This document shows positions 7,984 through 16,246 of a stretch of DNA of 64,000 bases, one piece after another. This DNA is from Syntrophorhabdaceae bacterium PtaU1.Bin034 (GTDB taxonomy: Bacteria > Desulfobacterota_G > Syntrophorhabdia > Syntrophorhabdales > WCHB1-27), in assembly GCA_002067405.1 (NCBI GenBank), contig MVRP01000003.1, positions 41,562-105,561 on the forward strand. Reading direction: 5' to 3'. Position 1 is the stretch's first letter, and each line of letters opens with the position of its first letter. Under the pieces are notes generated by a model. It did not search any database, was not told the DNA's origin, and was given only the letters and a program-made list of their open reading frames with translations. The translations under genes and the position numbers were made by a program.

Positions 7984-8864
7984 GGATCAAGGTCAAGGAA
8001 TACTACCAGAAGCTCGAACAAGCGGTGTCCGAGATCCTCACCAATGCGGACGTGAGAGGGTACCTGGAGAAGGTGGCCCTTTTCAGGAGCTACAGCTTCG
8101 GGAACACTCTGTTCATTCTGGCTCAACGGCCTTCCGCCAGGCGCCTGGCCGGACTGAGGACGTGGAACCGCCTCGGACGATACGTGAAGAAGGGTGAAAA
8201 AGGCATCATGATCTTCGCACCCATGTTCGGCAAGCCGAAGAAGCAACACCCGTCGGACGAACCACAGGACATCGTGGAAGAAGACGGCGCAACCCATGAA
8301 GAGAACGAGACTCGCCTTATCGGGTTCAAGGCGGTCTACGTCTATGACATATCGCAAACCGACGGGGCGGAGATCACCTGCGAGGCCCTTCGGGGTTCGA
8401 TGGAGTTCATTGTATCCGAAGACATGGACGTCCGTTCGCTCTTCGAATGGATCTTACAACGAAGTCCTGTCCCTGTGAAGCTCCGGACCATGCCCGGCAG
8501 CGGCAGGGGCTACTACGATGCTTTAGCGGACGAGATTGTCCTCTCCGATTCCCTGACCGATCTTGAGAGGCCGAGAACCCTGATCCACGAGATCGCCCAC
8601 AAGCTCGCCCTCTCCGGGAAGGAACACGACATGAGCCTCGACGACCGGCCCATGGCGGAAGTGATTGCCGAAGGGGCGGCGTTCGTGGTGTGCAGCTACC
8701 TCGGCATCGATACGGGCGCCTGTTCCTTCTCCTACGTGGCAGTCTGGGGCAAAGACCTGAAAAAGATCATGTCCTGGGGCTCCGCCGTGATGCGCGTGGC
8801 GAACAGGATCATCGAATTGCTGAGCCATGGCGAATCGGAGGACCGGCTCGGTCGTGCGGCTTGA
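7980..8864 (+). CDS. ArdC-like antirestriction protein with metallopeptidase motif
   Basis: Residues about 5-135 match the ArdC N-terminal (single-strand DNA binding) domain: FRSYSFGNTLFILAQRPSAR, then GLRTWNRLGRYVKKGEKGI and FKAVYVYDISQT. An acidic linker interrupts the domain near residues 85-110. The second half carries a zincin site, His203-Glu-Ile-Ala-His207, in RTLIHEIAHKLAL, with a probable third ligand in AEGAAFVV. Proteins of this layout protect incoming transferred DNA and are common on plasmids and ICEs. The gene sits in the leading operon with the primase, which fits an early establishment role. That it cleaves a host protein is only inference. Confidence 0.8.
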   Translation: MRIKVKEYYQKLEQAVSEILTNADVRGYLEKVALFRSYSFGNTLFILAQRPSARRLAGLRTWNRLGRYVKKGEKGIMIFAPMFGKPKKQHPSDEPQDIVEEDGATHEENETRLIGFKAVYVYDISQTDGAEITCEALRGSMEFIVSEDMDVRSLFEWILQRSPVPVKLRTMPGSGRGYYDALADEIVLSDSLTDLERPRTLIHEIAHKLALSGKEHDMSLDDRPMAEVIAEGAAFVVCSYLGIDTGACSFSYVAVWGKDLKKIMSWGSAVMRVANRIIELLSHGESEDRLGRAA

Positions 8865-8901
8865 CAACGAAATAACAGAAGCATACAAAGGAGAAAAGGA
8901 A

Positions 8902-9117
8902 ATGGCGACAGTGACGGGCTCCGTCACGATATACAACGTTCTCAGAGCCAAACAGGGTGTGTTCAGCGACGAAGAAGCCCAGATAATCGCCGGCGCCTTG
9001 GAGACGAAAGGGAACGCGGCGACAACCGATGACGTGACAGGGCTCGAATTGAGAATAGAAAAAGCAATGTCCGGCCTCGCGCTCGGAATCGAAAAATGTT
9101 GTTCAAGACGCGGCTGA
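8902..9117 (+). CDS. CCDC90/DUF1640-like coiled-coil protein, N-terminal part
   Basis: The start at 8902 follows AAAGGAG; an upstream in-frame start at 8827 would lie inside the previous gene. The 71-residue product has the pattern of bacterial DUF1640 proteins: a short beta segment, a helix (GVFSDEEAQIIAGALE), then TTDDVTGLELRIEKA leading to a coiled coil. In that family a C-terminal membrane helix follows, but here the frame ends in CCSRRG. The missing membrane helix is encoded in the next, overlapping frame. Confidence 0.55.
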   Translation: MATVTGSVTIYNVLRAKQGVFSDEEAQIIAGALETKGNAATTDDVTGLELRIEKAMSGLALGIEKCCSRRG

Positions 9118-9215
9118 CAAATATCGTCCCGTGGCTCGTCACCATAACGGCCGTTGTCCTCACGAACCCAAAGCCCCTCGACCTGATCATGAGGCTTCCG
9201 GGGATCGGCAGATAA
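9096..9215 (+). CDS. Overlapping frame with the matching membrane helix
   Basis: Starting at ATG 9096 in the -1 frame, 39 residues include one membrane segment (IVPWLVTITAVVLTN). It overlaps the previous frame by 22 bases. The two together look like one DUF1640-type protein split in two. Either translation slips back one base on the run of five A at 9092-9096, or the ATG allows re-initiation, or a frameshift mutation has broken the gene. The operon terminator follows 22 bases later. Confidence 0.5.
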   Translation: MLFKTRLTNIVPWLVTITAVVLTNPKPLDLIMRLPGIGR

Positions 9216-9237
9216 CGGGGCATTACTATAAGTTCAA

Positions 9238-9261
9238 GGGTGGCTTCGGCCACCCTTTTTT
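9238..9261 (+). terminator. Intrinsic terminator of the first ICE operon
   Basis: GGGTGGC and GCCACCC form a seven-pair stem closed by the very stable TTCG tetraloop, followed by six T. The hairpin ends the block that begins at 6064. From here to 9409 I see no gene. Confidence 0.9.
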
Positions 9262-9409
9262 GTGAGTTCAACGACATGGGGGTAAAGAAAAACATGGCGT
9301 TGCGCATGGAGCACCTAAGGCCCGTTATTTTTTTGCCGGGCTCCCTCAAACGCAATTTGCATCCTGCTCGATCCATTGCCCCACCCTGAGGCAGCATGGG
9401 GCAGTCGTG

Positions 9410-10144
9410 TCAATCGATGTCGATCAGGCCCTCCTCCACGCATATGGCGACGGCCTGAGCCCTCGTCACCGCGTGGACCTTACGGAGAATGTGCTGGACG
9501 TGGAAGTTGACCGTGCACTCGCTGACAGAGAGAATTCGCGATATTTCCCAGGAGGTCTTTCCCGCCTTCACCCACTTCAGTACCTCTTTTTCCCTGGGTG
9601 AGAGTGCCACGTCCTGTCCCCTGGCTTCGAGAGGGCCGACGATGCGGATGAGCGCCAGATGAAGATAGGGCACGATACTTTCAACGATTAGCGCGGTGCG
9701 GATGCTTTTACGCATAGATCTTCCCGCGAAAGAAAAGAGAGAAAGGTCGTCGTTCCCGGACCTTCTTAGCCCGTAGGAATACCCTGTCTTGAGCCCGTAC
9801 GCTGACGCGGCCCTTATGAACTCCCGTGCTTCCGGGTGCTTCCGGAATGAATCTGCCCAGTATTGAAGACCTGGATGGCGACGGTGTTCGGCGACGACAG
9901 GGTCGATCCTGTCGAACTGCCCGGAGAGGTAAAGATCGACCCAGGGGACAGGATAGCTCACATTGACCATGCGAAACGGGTCAGTGCTACGACAACTCGC
10001 TTTCGAAAGCACGCAGAGGGCGAACTCGAAGGGAATCAGGTCCTGAAGCCTGCGGATGACCCGGCGCAGGTCGTCCTCGGTACGACACCGAAAACTGAGG
10101 TCGATGATACGTAGGAAAGCCTTGGCCTCTCTTTTCGACAACAA
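9410..10144 (-). CDS. LuxR-type regulator with autoinducer-binding domain
   Basis: The 244-residue product has the two domains of quorum-sensing regulators. The N-terminal domain keeps the signature WVDLYLSGQFDRIDP (Trp, Tyr, Asp-Pro), a second Trp in LQYW and the glycine of TGYSYGLRR. The C-terminal HTH domain starts at about 177 with LSPREKEVLKWV and holds the helix SWEISRILSVSECTVNFHV. No LuxI-type synthase is in the window, so it is a solo. The start is uncertain: the frame opens with tandem TTG at 10144/10141, while the only AGGAGG (about 10165) precedes a TTG in another frame. Lying between ICE operons one and two, it may tie transfer to cell density, as TraR does in Agrobacterium. Confidence 0.8.
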   Translation of the reverse strand: MLSKREAKAFLRIIDLSFRCRTEDDLRRVIRRLQDLIPFEFALCVLSKASCRSTDPFRMVNVSYPVPWVDLYLSGQFDRIDPVVAEHRRHPGLQYWADSFRKHPEAREFIRAASAYGLKTGYSYGLRRSGNDDLSLFSFAGRSMRKSIRTALIVESIVPYLHLALIRIVGPLEARGQDVALSPREKEVLKWVKAGKTSWEISRILSVSECTVNFHVQHILRKVHAVTRAQAVAICVEEGLIDID

Positions 10145-10828
10145 AATACCGGCCCTTTTTTCGGCAAGGTCCTCCTAGCCACGGGCAGCATAGAATCGTG
10201 GGTCATATCCGGCTTCAATGAAAAGTCTCTCACGGTTTCCGCCTTTCGCGGTCCTGTCCCTTACATGCGCCCGGTTTCATTCTGTCCGGCGCCCAAGTGT
10301 GAGCTGTCCACTCGCTGCTTATGTTTGTGCCGGACAGCGCTTCCGCCGAAGCCGGCTGGATCGGTATGAGCTCGGACGAGGCGACCTTGCATGATCTCGC
10401 TTTCCCCGTGCCGAGCCAAATCCCTGAATACCGGTCCCGGTTGCTTTCGGTCCGTCCTTAAAGGACTTTTGTCGGTCCATGAAAAGCATATTACACAACA
10501 ACCCGCAATCCCAATCTTTTATGATCTAAAAAGGATCACCATTTGTAAGTCCTCCTGCTTTTTGAGCTTTAGCCTGTTCACGTGAGAGGCGGTTCTTTTG
10601 TGGAGTCCAGGAAAAATCGAAATTCCGTCTCCCGCCACAACAACTAAGCCTACGGTCGCGGGTACCTTCGGGGCAGGCAATGGAATCTCCTAACCGTGCG
10701 GGAAGCCTCTCCCGGCGGAGGTGTCCCAACGGGGGAATGGGCAGCATAAAGGCGGGAGTCGGAGTTTGTGTGGCGATGAAGGTAACGGCCACGGAAGACC
10801 GGGTTAGCGTGCACACAACATGAGTGTG
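10145..10828. other. Gene-free stretch with inverted repeats
   Basis: No frame here has convincing coding character. The stretch contains a perfect nine-base inverted repeat, CTGTCCGGC (10282-10290) and GCCGGACAG (10329-10337), and a GC-rich part at 10640-10800 with several short self-complementary arms. It separates the LuxR-type gene from the SbcD-like operon. An origin of transfer, regulator sites or a noncoding RNA could be housed here; nothing in the sequence decides between them. Confidence 0.35.
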
Positions 10829-10837
10829 AAGTAATAC
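10829..10837 (+). promoter_or_regulatory. Operon-head motif copy 2 (AAGTAATAC)
   Basis: The 9-mer lies 108 bases before the SbcD-like gene, the first gene of the second forward operon. No -35 box is visible at the normal spacing. Confidence 0.5.
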
Positions 10838-10945
10838 CCATCAGATAAGTATCTTCATTAGACCCCCGAAAAGCGCCCTTTCCGCACTAGCGGATTCCAC
10901 AGGGCACAAACCTTCAAAACTCAACAAGCACCGAAAGGAGAGGCC

Positions 10946-12196
10946 ATGAACGTGACCAAGGTCGTTCACTGCGCCGATCTGCACTTCGACGATGATGCAG
11001 GCCGGCTGCAAAACACCATTGAATGTTGTGACAGGATACTGGCGACAGCGGAGGTCGAGGCACCCGACCTGATAGCAGTGGCGGGAGACGTGTACGAGAG
11101 GGGACTCATTCTCGGTTCTCCCGGTGCACTCGCGGCGATCGACTTCGTATGCCGGTGCGGCGACATTGCCCCGGTCGTCATAGTGGCCGGCACACCGACC
11201 CACGATGTCACCAACAGCACAGAAGTTTTCAAGAGACTCAAAACGAGATACCCGGTCTACTCGACCGGGCTGCCCCGGCAGGTATGCCTAACCGGGAAGG
11301 AACTACGCAGGTTCATCGAAGTCGACGGAAGAATGGACAGCTTGGACGAAACATCCCTTCTTCTCTCCTGCCTGCCGTCAGTCACCAGGGCGTCGCTCAT
11401 GGCGACGGCAAGTCTTTCGCTGGGTGAGGCGGGCATCGGGTACGGGGAACTGCTAAGAGACCTGTTTCAGGCCTGGGGCGTGGCGAACAAGAAGGCGAAT
11501 GAGATCGGCATACCCACCATACTCATCGGTCACGGGACGGTGAAAGGGTCACGTTTATCGACCGGACAGAAGGTCACCGATGCTGACGCCGAGTTCGGGA
11601 TCGCGGATCTCAGGCTTGCGAAGGCGGCCCTCGTCTGTCTTGGACATATTCACTTGCGGCAGCAGGTCGACGAATACACCTTCTACTCCGGCTCCGTGAC
11701 CCGTGCGAATCACGGCGAGACCGAAGAAAAAGGCTTCTACGTTCACACGATCAACGGCAGAACCGTGACGTCGAGGTTCGTGGAGACCCCGGCCAGGACA
11801 ATGCGGACCCTGGAGCCGATTGAAGGAATGCCTGACGCCTCCCTGCTCGATGAGGTCAAACAGGGGGACTACGTAAAGATCGTCTACACCGTCAGGCAGG
11901 AAGACGCATCAAGGGTGGACGATGCGGCGTTGAGAAGGCTCGCCTACGAAAAAGGGGCCGTTCACGTGAAGATCGACAAGACGGTGATCCCCATGACCAA
12001 CGCAAGGTCCGAGGGCATATCGAGACTGAAGTCCCTCAAGGAAAAGCTGACACGATGGGGCGAGTTGAACGGCCAGACGATCACGGCAAGCCTCATCGAC
12101 AAGCTCGAAATGCTCCAGGTCCTGGACGAACAAACCATTCTCGACCGCTACCTTGAAAAGGAGGCACCCGATGAAGGCCGATTATTTGCTGCTTAG
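10946..12196 (+). CDS. SbcD/Mre11-like nuclease
   Basis: The metallophosphoesterase motifs appear in order: DLHFDD (DxH), GDVYERG (GDxx), GTPTHD in place of the usual GNHD, GHGTVKG, and GHIHLRQQ (GHxH). The Asn-to-Thr change in the GNHD motif is unusual and could lower catalysis. At 416 residues it has the length of SbcD, with a C-terminal capping region. The partner ATPase follows with a 26-base overlap. Mre11-Rad50-type complexes open hairpins and trim DNA ends; on an ICE the pair may process palindromic transfer intermediates or resist host SbcCD. The role here is inferred. Confidence 0.85.
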   Translation: MNVTKVVHCADLHFDDDAGRLQNTIECCDRILATAEVEAPDLIAVAGDVYERGLILGSPGALAAIDFVCRCGDIAPVVIVAGTPTHDVTNSTEVFKRLKTRYPVYSTGLPRQVCLTGKELRRFIEVDGRMDSLDETSLLLSCLPSVTRASLMATASLSLGEAGIGYGELLRDLFQAWGVANKKANEIGIPTILIGHGTVKGSRLSTGQKVTDADAEFGIADLRLAKAALVCLGHIHLRQQVDEYTFYSGSVTRANHGETEEKGFYVHTINGRTVTSRFVETPARTMRTLEPIEGMPDASLLDEVKQGDYVKIVYTVRQEDASRVDDAALRRLAYEKGAVHVKIDKTVIPMTNARSEGISRLKSLKEKLTRWGELNGQTITASLIDKLEMLQVLDEQTILDRYLEKEAPDEGRLFAA

Positions 12197-14549
12197 AGGC
12201 TTCGAGGGGATCCTCTCGGGTATGGGCCTTTCCGAGATCGAAATAGACTTTTCGGACCTGCCGAATGGGATCATCGTCTTCGACGGCCCCAACGGCAGGG
12301 GAAAGACGACCATCGTTGATAACATGCACCACTTCCGTGTCATGCCGTCGAAGGTGAACAACAGCTACTCGCCGGAGGCTTTCAGCTTCTACGAAGAGAC
12401 ATACGGGTCCGGTGCCTGCAAGGTCTTCATTTCCAGGATGAAAGGTACGCGCCACAAATCGGTGGTCTCCATCGATGCCACAAGGAGGCGACAGAAGTGT
12501 TACCTCTATGAGGAGGTCAACGGCAACTGGAGGCCCCTGAACCCGGACGGCGGAACGGAAAGCTTCGACCGGGCGGTGGAAGCCGTCTTCGGCACCCCGC
12601 AGCTCTACTTCATATCGAACTTCAGGGACCAGCGGGCGAAGAGCTTCTCACGATACAGCAAGGGGGACATCAAAGAGATCCTCGCTGAGCTGCTTGGTAT
12701 AGCTGACATCAAGGTGCTGTCAGAAAAGGCCGGCCGGATACGAAAGGCGCTCCAGGACCGTCTCGGTTATCTTGTGAGCACTAAGGAGGATTTGCTGCGC
12801 GTCATATCCGGCAAGGACGAAAAGGCCTCCAAAACCCGAAGCGTCCAGTCGGACCTCTCACACCTGGCAGAAAGCATCCGATCCCTCGAATCGCAACGAC
12901 AGGAGAAGGAGCGGAAGCTCTCCGAAACGACCACGAAGATCGCGCTCCAGGAAGAGCGGCAGAAGGCAAAGGACAAGCTGCTCGCGGACATGCAAGCGAG
13001 GAAGAACGACCTGGAAGAGCTCCGCAAGAGCAAGGAGTCGAGATTGACCGCCTTCCGGACAAAAGCGGCAGCGATGAAAGAGAAGATCGCGAGAACCGGG
13101 ACCCTCCTTGCCAACCTCGGCTCGCTGAGGCTTAAGGCTCAGGAGCTCAAGGGACTCGAAGAGAAGGTATCGAACCTGAAGAACTCTGCCAAGCTCTGTG
13201 ACGAGCGGTACGTAGAGGTCAACAAGCGAATCTCCGAGATCCAGACTGTGGAGAAGATCCTCAAGGAGAAGGAAGGAGAACTCGAAGGCCTGAGGCTCAC
13301 CCGGCAGCACGCCATCGACAGGATCGAGGCCGCCGTCAGGGAACTCAAGGCAAAAGTGCGGAGGCTTGCCGAGTACCGGTGCGACGCGACGGGTGCAAGC
13401 TCATGTCCCTTCCTCACCGATGCGCGGGAGGCAAAAAGGATCATCCCCGCAAAGGAAGCGGAGCTGCGAAAGCTGGCCGCGGCCAGGGACCCGCAGCAAG
13501 AAACGCTCCTCCGGGAACTGGCCGATCTTCGCCGGAGATGCGCTACTGCGCCTCCCCTTCGGAAAGAGTCGGAGCAATTGCTTTCGACGAAGAGGGTTCT
13601 CGAGGACGAGATGCAGAAAGCCGAGGAACGAATCACCGCCTTGAAGGATGAGACCACGCAACTGGCGGAAGCGGAGCAGGCAGAAAAAGAACTGCCGGGC
13701 CTGAAGGCCGAACTTACCGCCCTAGAGAAAGAAAAGGAAGAATACCTTCAGGAAACCGATAGGGCTCTCGCGGTGAAGGAAGCGGAGATCAAGGCCCGCG
13801 AGAGCGAGGCCGCCCGGATCGCTATCGCCCCGACGTTGCAGGAAGCGAAAGAGAAGATCGTGCAAGCCGTTTCCACTCTCTCAAGCCGCATCGATGGCCA
13901 GAGGTCAGAGGAAGCGGCCTTAAGAAAGGAAGCGGGCGCCGTCGACGAGGCCTTGAAACGGATCGCCGAGTCGGAGACGAAGTGCGCGGATCTCGACAAG
14001 GAGATCGATTTCTTGAAAGGGGAGCTTTCTGAATGGGCCATCATGGAGAAAGCCCTGGGCAACGACGGGATCATACCCCTCGAAATCGACGACGCGGGTC
14101 CTGCCATCGCGAGTGTCGCGAATGAACTGCTCCGGGTGTACGACTCCCCCTTCACCGTGGGATTCAACACCCAGGAGATGACCCGGACGGGCAAGCTCAG
14201 AGAGGGCTTCGATATTCCCGTCTTCGACGCAAATACAAACAAATCGAAGAGCATTCGAAAGCTTTCGGGCGGCGAGGCCACCATCGTCGAGGACGCGGTG
14301 GCCAAGGCCATCTGCATCTGCAACAAGATGCGGAACGGCAAGGATTTGGCTACGATCTACACCGACGAAAGGGACGGGGCGCTCGACCCCGAGAAGAAGA
14401 GGGCCTATTTCCGGATGAAACAAAAAGTGCTCGCCCTCGGGGGATACCAGCAGGAGTTCTGCATAACCCACACGCCCGAGCTTCTCGCCATGGCGAGCGC
14501 CGTCATCTCCCTCGCACCGGGCGGCATCACCATAACCACCAACAACTAA
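12171..14549 (+). CDS. SbcC/Rad50-like SMC-type ATPase
   Basis: ATG at 12171 follows AAAAGGAGG, inside the end of the nuclease gene. The 792-residue product has Walker A GPNGRGKTT at about 39-47, two long coiled-coil arms with a middle turn containing CDATGASSCPF near residue 410, the ABC signature LSGGE near 697 and a Walker B-like segment LATIYTDE near 727. The middle cysteines are separated by seven residues rather than two, so the zinc hook is non-standard. It should act with the upstream nuclease as an ATP-driven clamp on DNA ends. It is shorter than Escherichia coli SbcC (1048 residues), mainly in the coiled coil. Confidence 0.87.
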   Translation: MKADYLLLRGFEGILSGMGLSEIEIDFSDLPNGIIVFDGPNGRGKTTIVDNMHHFRVMPSKVNNSYSPEAFSFYEETYGSGACKVFISRMKGTRHKSVVSIDATRRRQKCYLYEEVNGNWRPLNPDGGTESFDRAVEAVFGTPQLYFISNFRDQRAKSFSRYSKGDIKEILAELLGIADIKVLSEKAGRIRKALQDRLGYLVSTKEDLLRVISGKDEKASKTRSVQSDLSHLAESIRSLESQRQEKERKLSETTTKIALQEERQKAKDKLLADMQARKNDLEELRKSKESRLTAFRTKAAAMKEKIARTGTLLANLGSLRLKAQELKGLEEKVSNLKNSAKLCDERYVEVNKRISEIQTVEKILKEKEGELEGLRLTRQHAIDRIEAAVRELKAKVRRLAEYRCDATGASSCPFLTDAREAKRIIPAKEAELRKLAAARDPQQETLLRELADLRRRCATAPPLRKESEQLLSTKRVLEDEMQKAEERITALKDETTQLAEAEQAEKELPGLKAELTALEKEKEEYLQETDRALAVKEAEIKARESEAARIAIAPTLQEAKEKIVQAVSTLSSRIDGQRSEEAALRKEAGAVDEALKRIAESETKCADLDKEIDFLKGELSEWAIMEKALGNDGIIPLEIDDAGPAIASVANELLRVYDSPFTVGFNTQEMTRTGKLREGFDIPVFDANTNKSKSIRKLSGGEATIVEDAVAKAICICNKMRNGKDLATIYTDERDGALDPEKKRAYFRMKQKVLALGGYQQEFCITHTPELLAMASAVISLAPGGITITTNN

Positions 14550-14563
14550 ACGAGGACGAAACG

Positions 14564-15907
14564 ATGAACAGACAATCGGCGGCACATCGTGTGCCCTACG
14601 ACGATAACGAAGAATTTCTGACGCCCCTCCTGGGGCTGGATGACGAAAGTGTCAAGACGATCGGCGTCATAAGGCCGGGCATCAAGATACTGAAAAAAGA
14701 TTGCACCGAGGCTGATCGCGCGAAATACGAGCAGTTGCTCGCTCTCGGCATGAGCTGGACAGATATGGAAAAAGAACTGGGCGACAAGCTCGTGCCGGAC
14801 AACGTCGACTACTTCACCGTAAACAGCTACGACTGCATCAACCCCACGAACGCCGACCTTGTAAAGAAGCTCTACGCGGATGCTGACGGGAGGCTCCGCT
14901 CGATCCCCGTCTATTTCGCGATGAACGAGTGGTGGAACCTCATTCCCCACAGGCTTTACTGCTACGGACGGACGAGGGGGCTCAAGCACCGGAGCAGCTT
15001 CGAGTACGAGCGGGAGGGGGGAAGGATCGTGGATTACCGAATGGTCTGCGAGACGCCCGTGGACCTCCAACCGGGGAAAAAGCTCTTCGGCGGCCGGGGA
15101 TGGGTCACGAAGCCCTGCGATCCCGAATCGTGTCCCGAATACCAGAAGGAGGAATGCAAACTGTCCGGCAGGATCTACTTCATGATCCCCGGGATAAAGG
15201 GGATGGGGTCATGGGTGATACCTACGAAGTCCTACTACTCGATGAAGAGGGTGAAAAAGGCCCTTCGTGATATGTACCAACTCACCAACGGGAGGATCGC
15301 TTATCTCCTGCACAAGGGAGAGCCGGTCTTCATGCTTCGCAAGGTTAAGGCGACGGTCCCGTCCATCGACTGGAAAAAAGGCGAGACGACGATGAGGCAG
15401 CAATGCCTGATCGACCTCGACGTGGTCGTGGACCCCCTTGAGGTGGCGCGGGAGTATTCGGTCGAGAAGATGCTCGAAAAAGGGAGGAAGGCTTTCACGG
15501 TGCTGACTGCCGGGACCGGGGACCCCGACACCTACCCGGGGACTTATGACGGCACGAGTGGAACGGATCTCTCTTCCGATGAAGAGGAACAACCGGCCGG
15601 CACGGTAGCACCGGGGCCCATGGGGGACACGGAAGCACCGGCAGGGCAGGAACCCTGCCCCCGACCCACGGCGACAAGACCGGAGAGGCAGTCCGCGCCC
15701 GAAACCCCGAAGAACGGAAACGGGAGAAGAGAGATGGACCGGGATCAGAAGGCGGCTATTACAAAGATGGCCTCCAGGTACCGGGTACCGGCCGGGACGC
15801 TCGACAAGGTGCTCGCGGGTTTAGAATCCTACGATGAAGCGGCGAAGGTGATAAGCGAGCTGAACAAGGGGGATATCTCCAGATTTCTCCCTGCACGGTC
15901 GGTCTGA
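14564..15907 (+). CDS. Recombination-directionality-factor-like, cysteine-cluster protein
   Basis: The 447-residue product resembles the phage and ICE proteins usually annotated as hydrolase or metal-binding protein, related to large recombination directionality factors. Typical features are the central cysteine cluster CDPESCPEYQKEEC, followed by GRIYFMIPGIKGMGSWVIPT and the SYYSMKRVKKAL helix. A proline- and glutamate-rich linker (about 330-390) leads to a small C-terminal helical domain. It follows the SbcC-like gene by 14 bases and ends the operon. A role in excision with the tRNA-fMet integrase is possible but unproven; the assignment rests on pattern memory. Confidence 0.5.
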   Translation: MNRQSAAHRVPYDDNEEFLTPLLGLDDESVKTIGVIRPGIKILKKDCTEADRAKYEQLLALGMSWTDMEKELGDKLVPDNVDYFTVNSYDCINPTNADLVKKLYADADGRLRSIPVYFAMNEWWNLIPHRLYCYGRTRGLKHRSSFEYEREGGRIVDYRMVCETPVDLQPGKKLFGGRGWVTKPCDPESCPEYQKEECKLSGRIYFMIPGIKGMGSWVIPTKSYYSMKRVKKALRDMYQLTNGRIAYLLHKGEPVFMLRKVKATVPSIDWKKGETTMRQQCLIDLDVVVDPLEVAREYSVEKMLEKGRKAFTVLTAGTGDPDTYPGTYDGTSGTDLSSDEEEQPAGTVAPGPMGDTEAPAGQEPCPRPTATRPERQSAPETPKNGNGRREMDRDQKAAITKMASRYRVPAGTLDKVLAGLESYDEAAKVISELNKGDISRFLPARSV

Positions 15908-15936
15908 GCTGGCTGCGCGATTAAGCACAGTTTCAA

Positions 15937-15962
15937 GGGAAGGCGCGTGCCTTCCCTTTTTT
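15937..15962 (+). terminator. Intrinsic terminator of the second ICE operon
   Basis: GGGAAGGC and GCCTTCCC form an eight-pair stem around GCGT, followed by six T. It lies 30 bases after the stop of the previous gene. Confidence 0.9.
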
Positions 15963-16009
15963 CTTTGGCGGAAATCCCCTTGGCACCGGGAAGCGGAACG
16001 AAGGTCGCG

Positions 16010-16018
16010 AAGTAATAT
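16010..16018 (+). promoter_or_regulatory. Operon-head motif copy 3 (AAGTAATAT)
   Basis: The 9-mer stands between the terminator at 15937 and the sigma-like gene, about 230 bases before its likely start. If this motif is the promoter read by that sigma-like protein, the gene controls itself. Confidence 0.5.
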
Positions 16019-16246
16019 AAAGCGAGGTGGATGGCAGCCGGCGAGCCGGGAAGAGTGAGGCACCTATCAGAACTGAGAGGTGACACGCCCTTCGCAAAAT
16101 GGTAAAGCGGTTATACAAGTAACAAAAACAGCCGGAAATGACAGCAGATCGGGGTTCTTCCTTTCCGGCTCGACGCCTTGACCGGTTCATGGGTCCCCTG
16201 ACCTGACCGCGCCAGATTGGTGGCCGCGATTCCACCGCAAACGGCT

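Noticed and set aside
10640..10830. Group II intron or retron RNA
   Set aside because: The region has folded GC-rich parts, but no domain V-like hairpin and no reverse transcriptase gene nearby.
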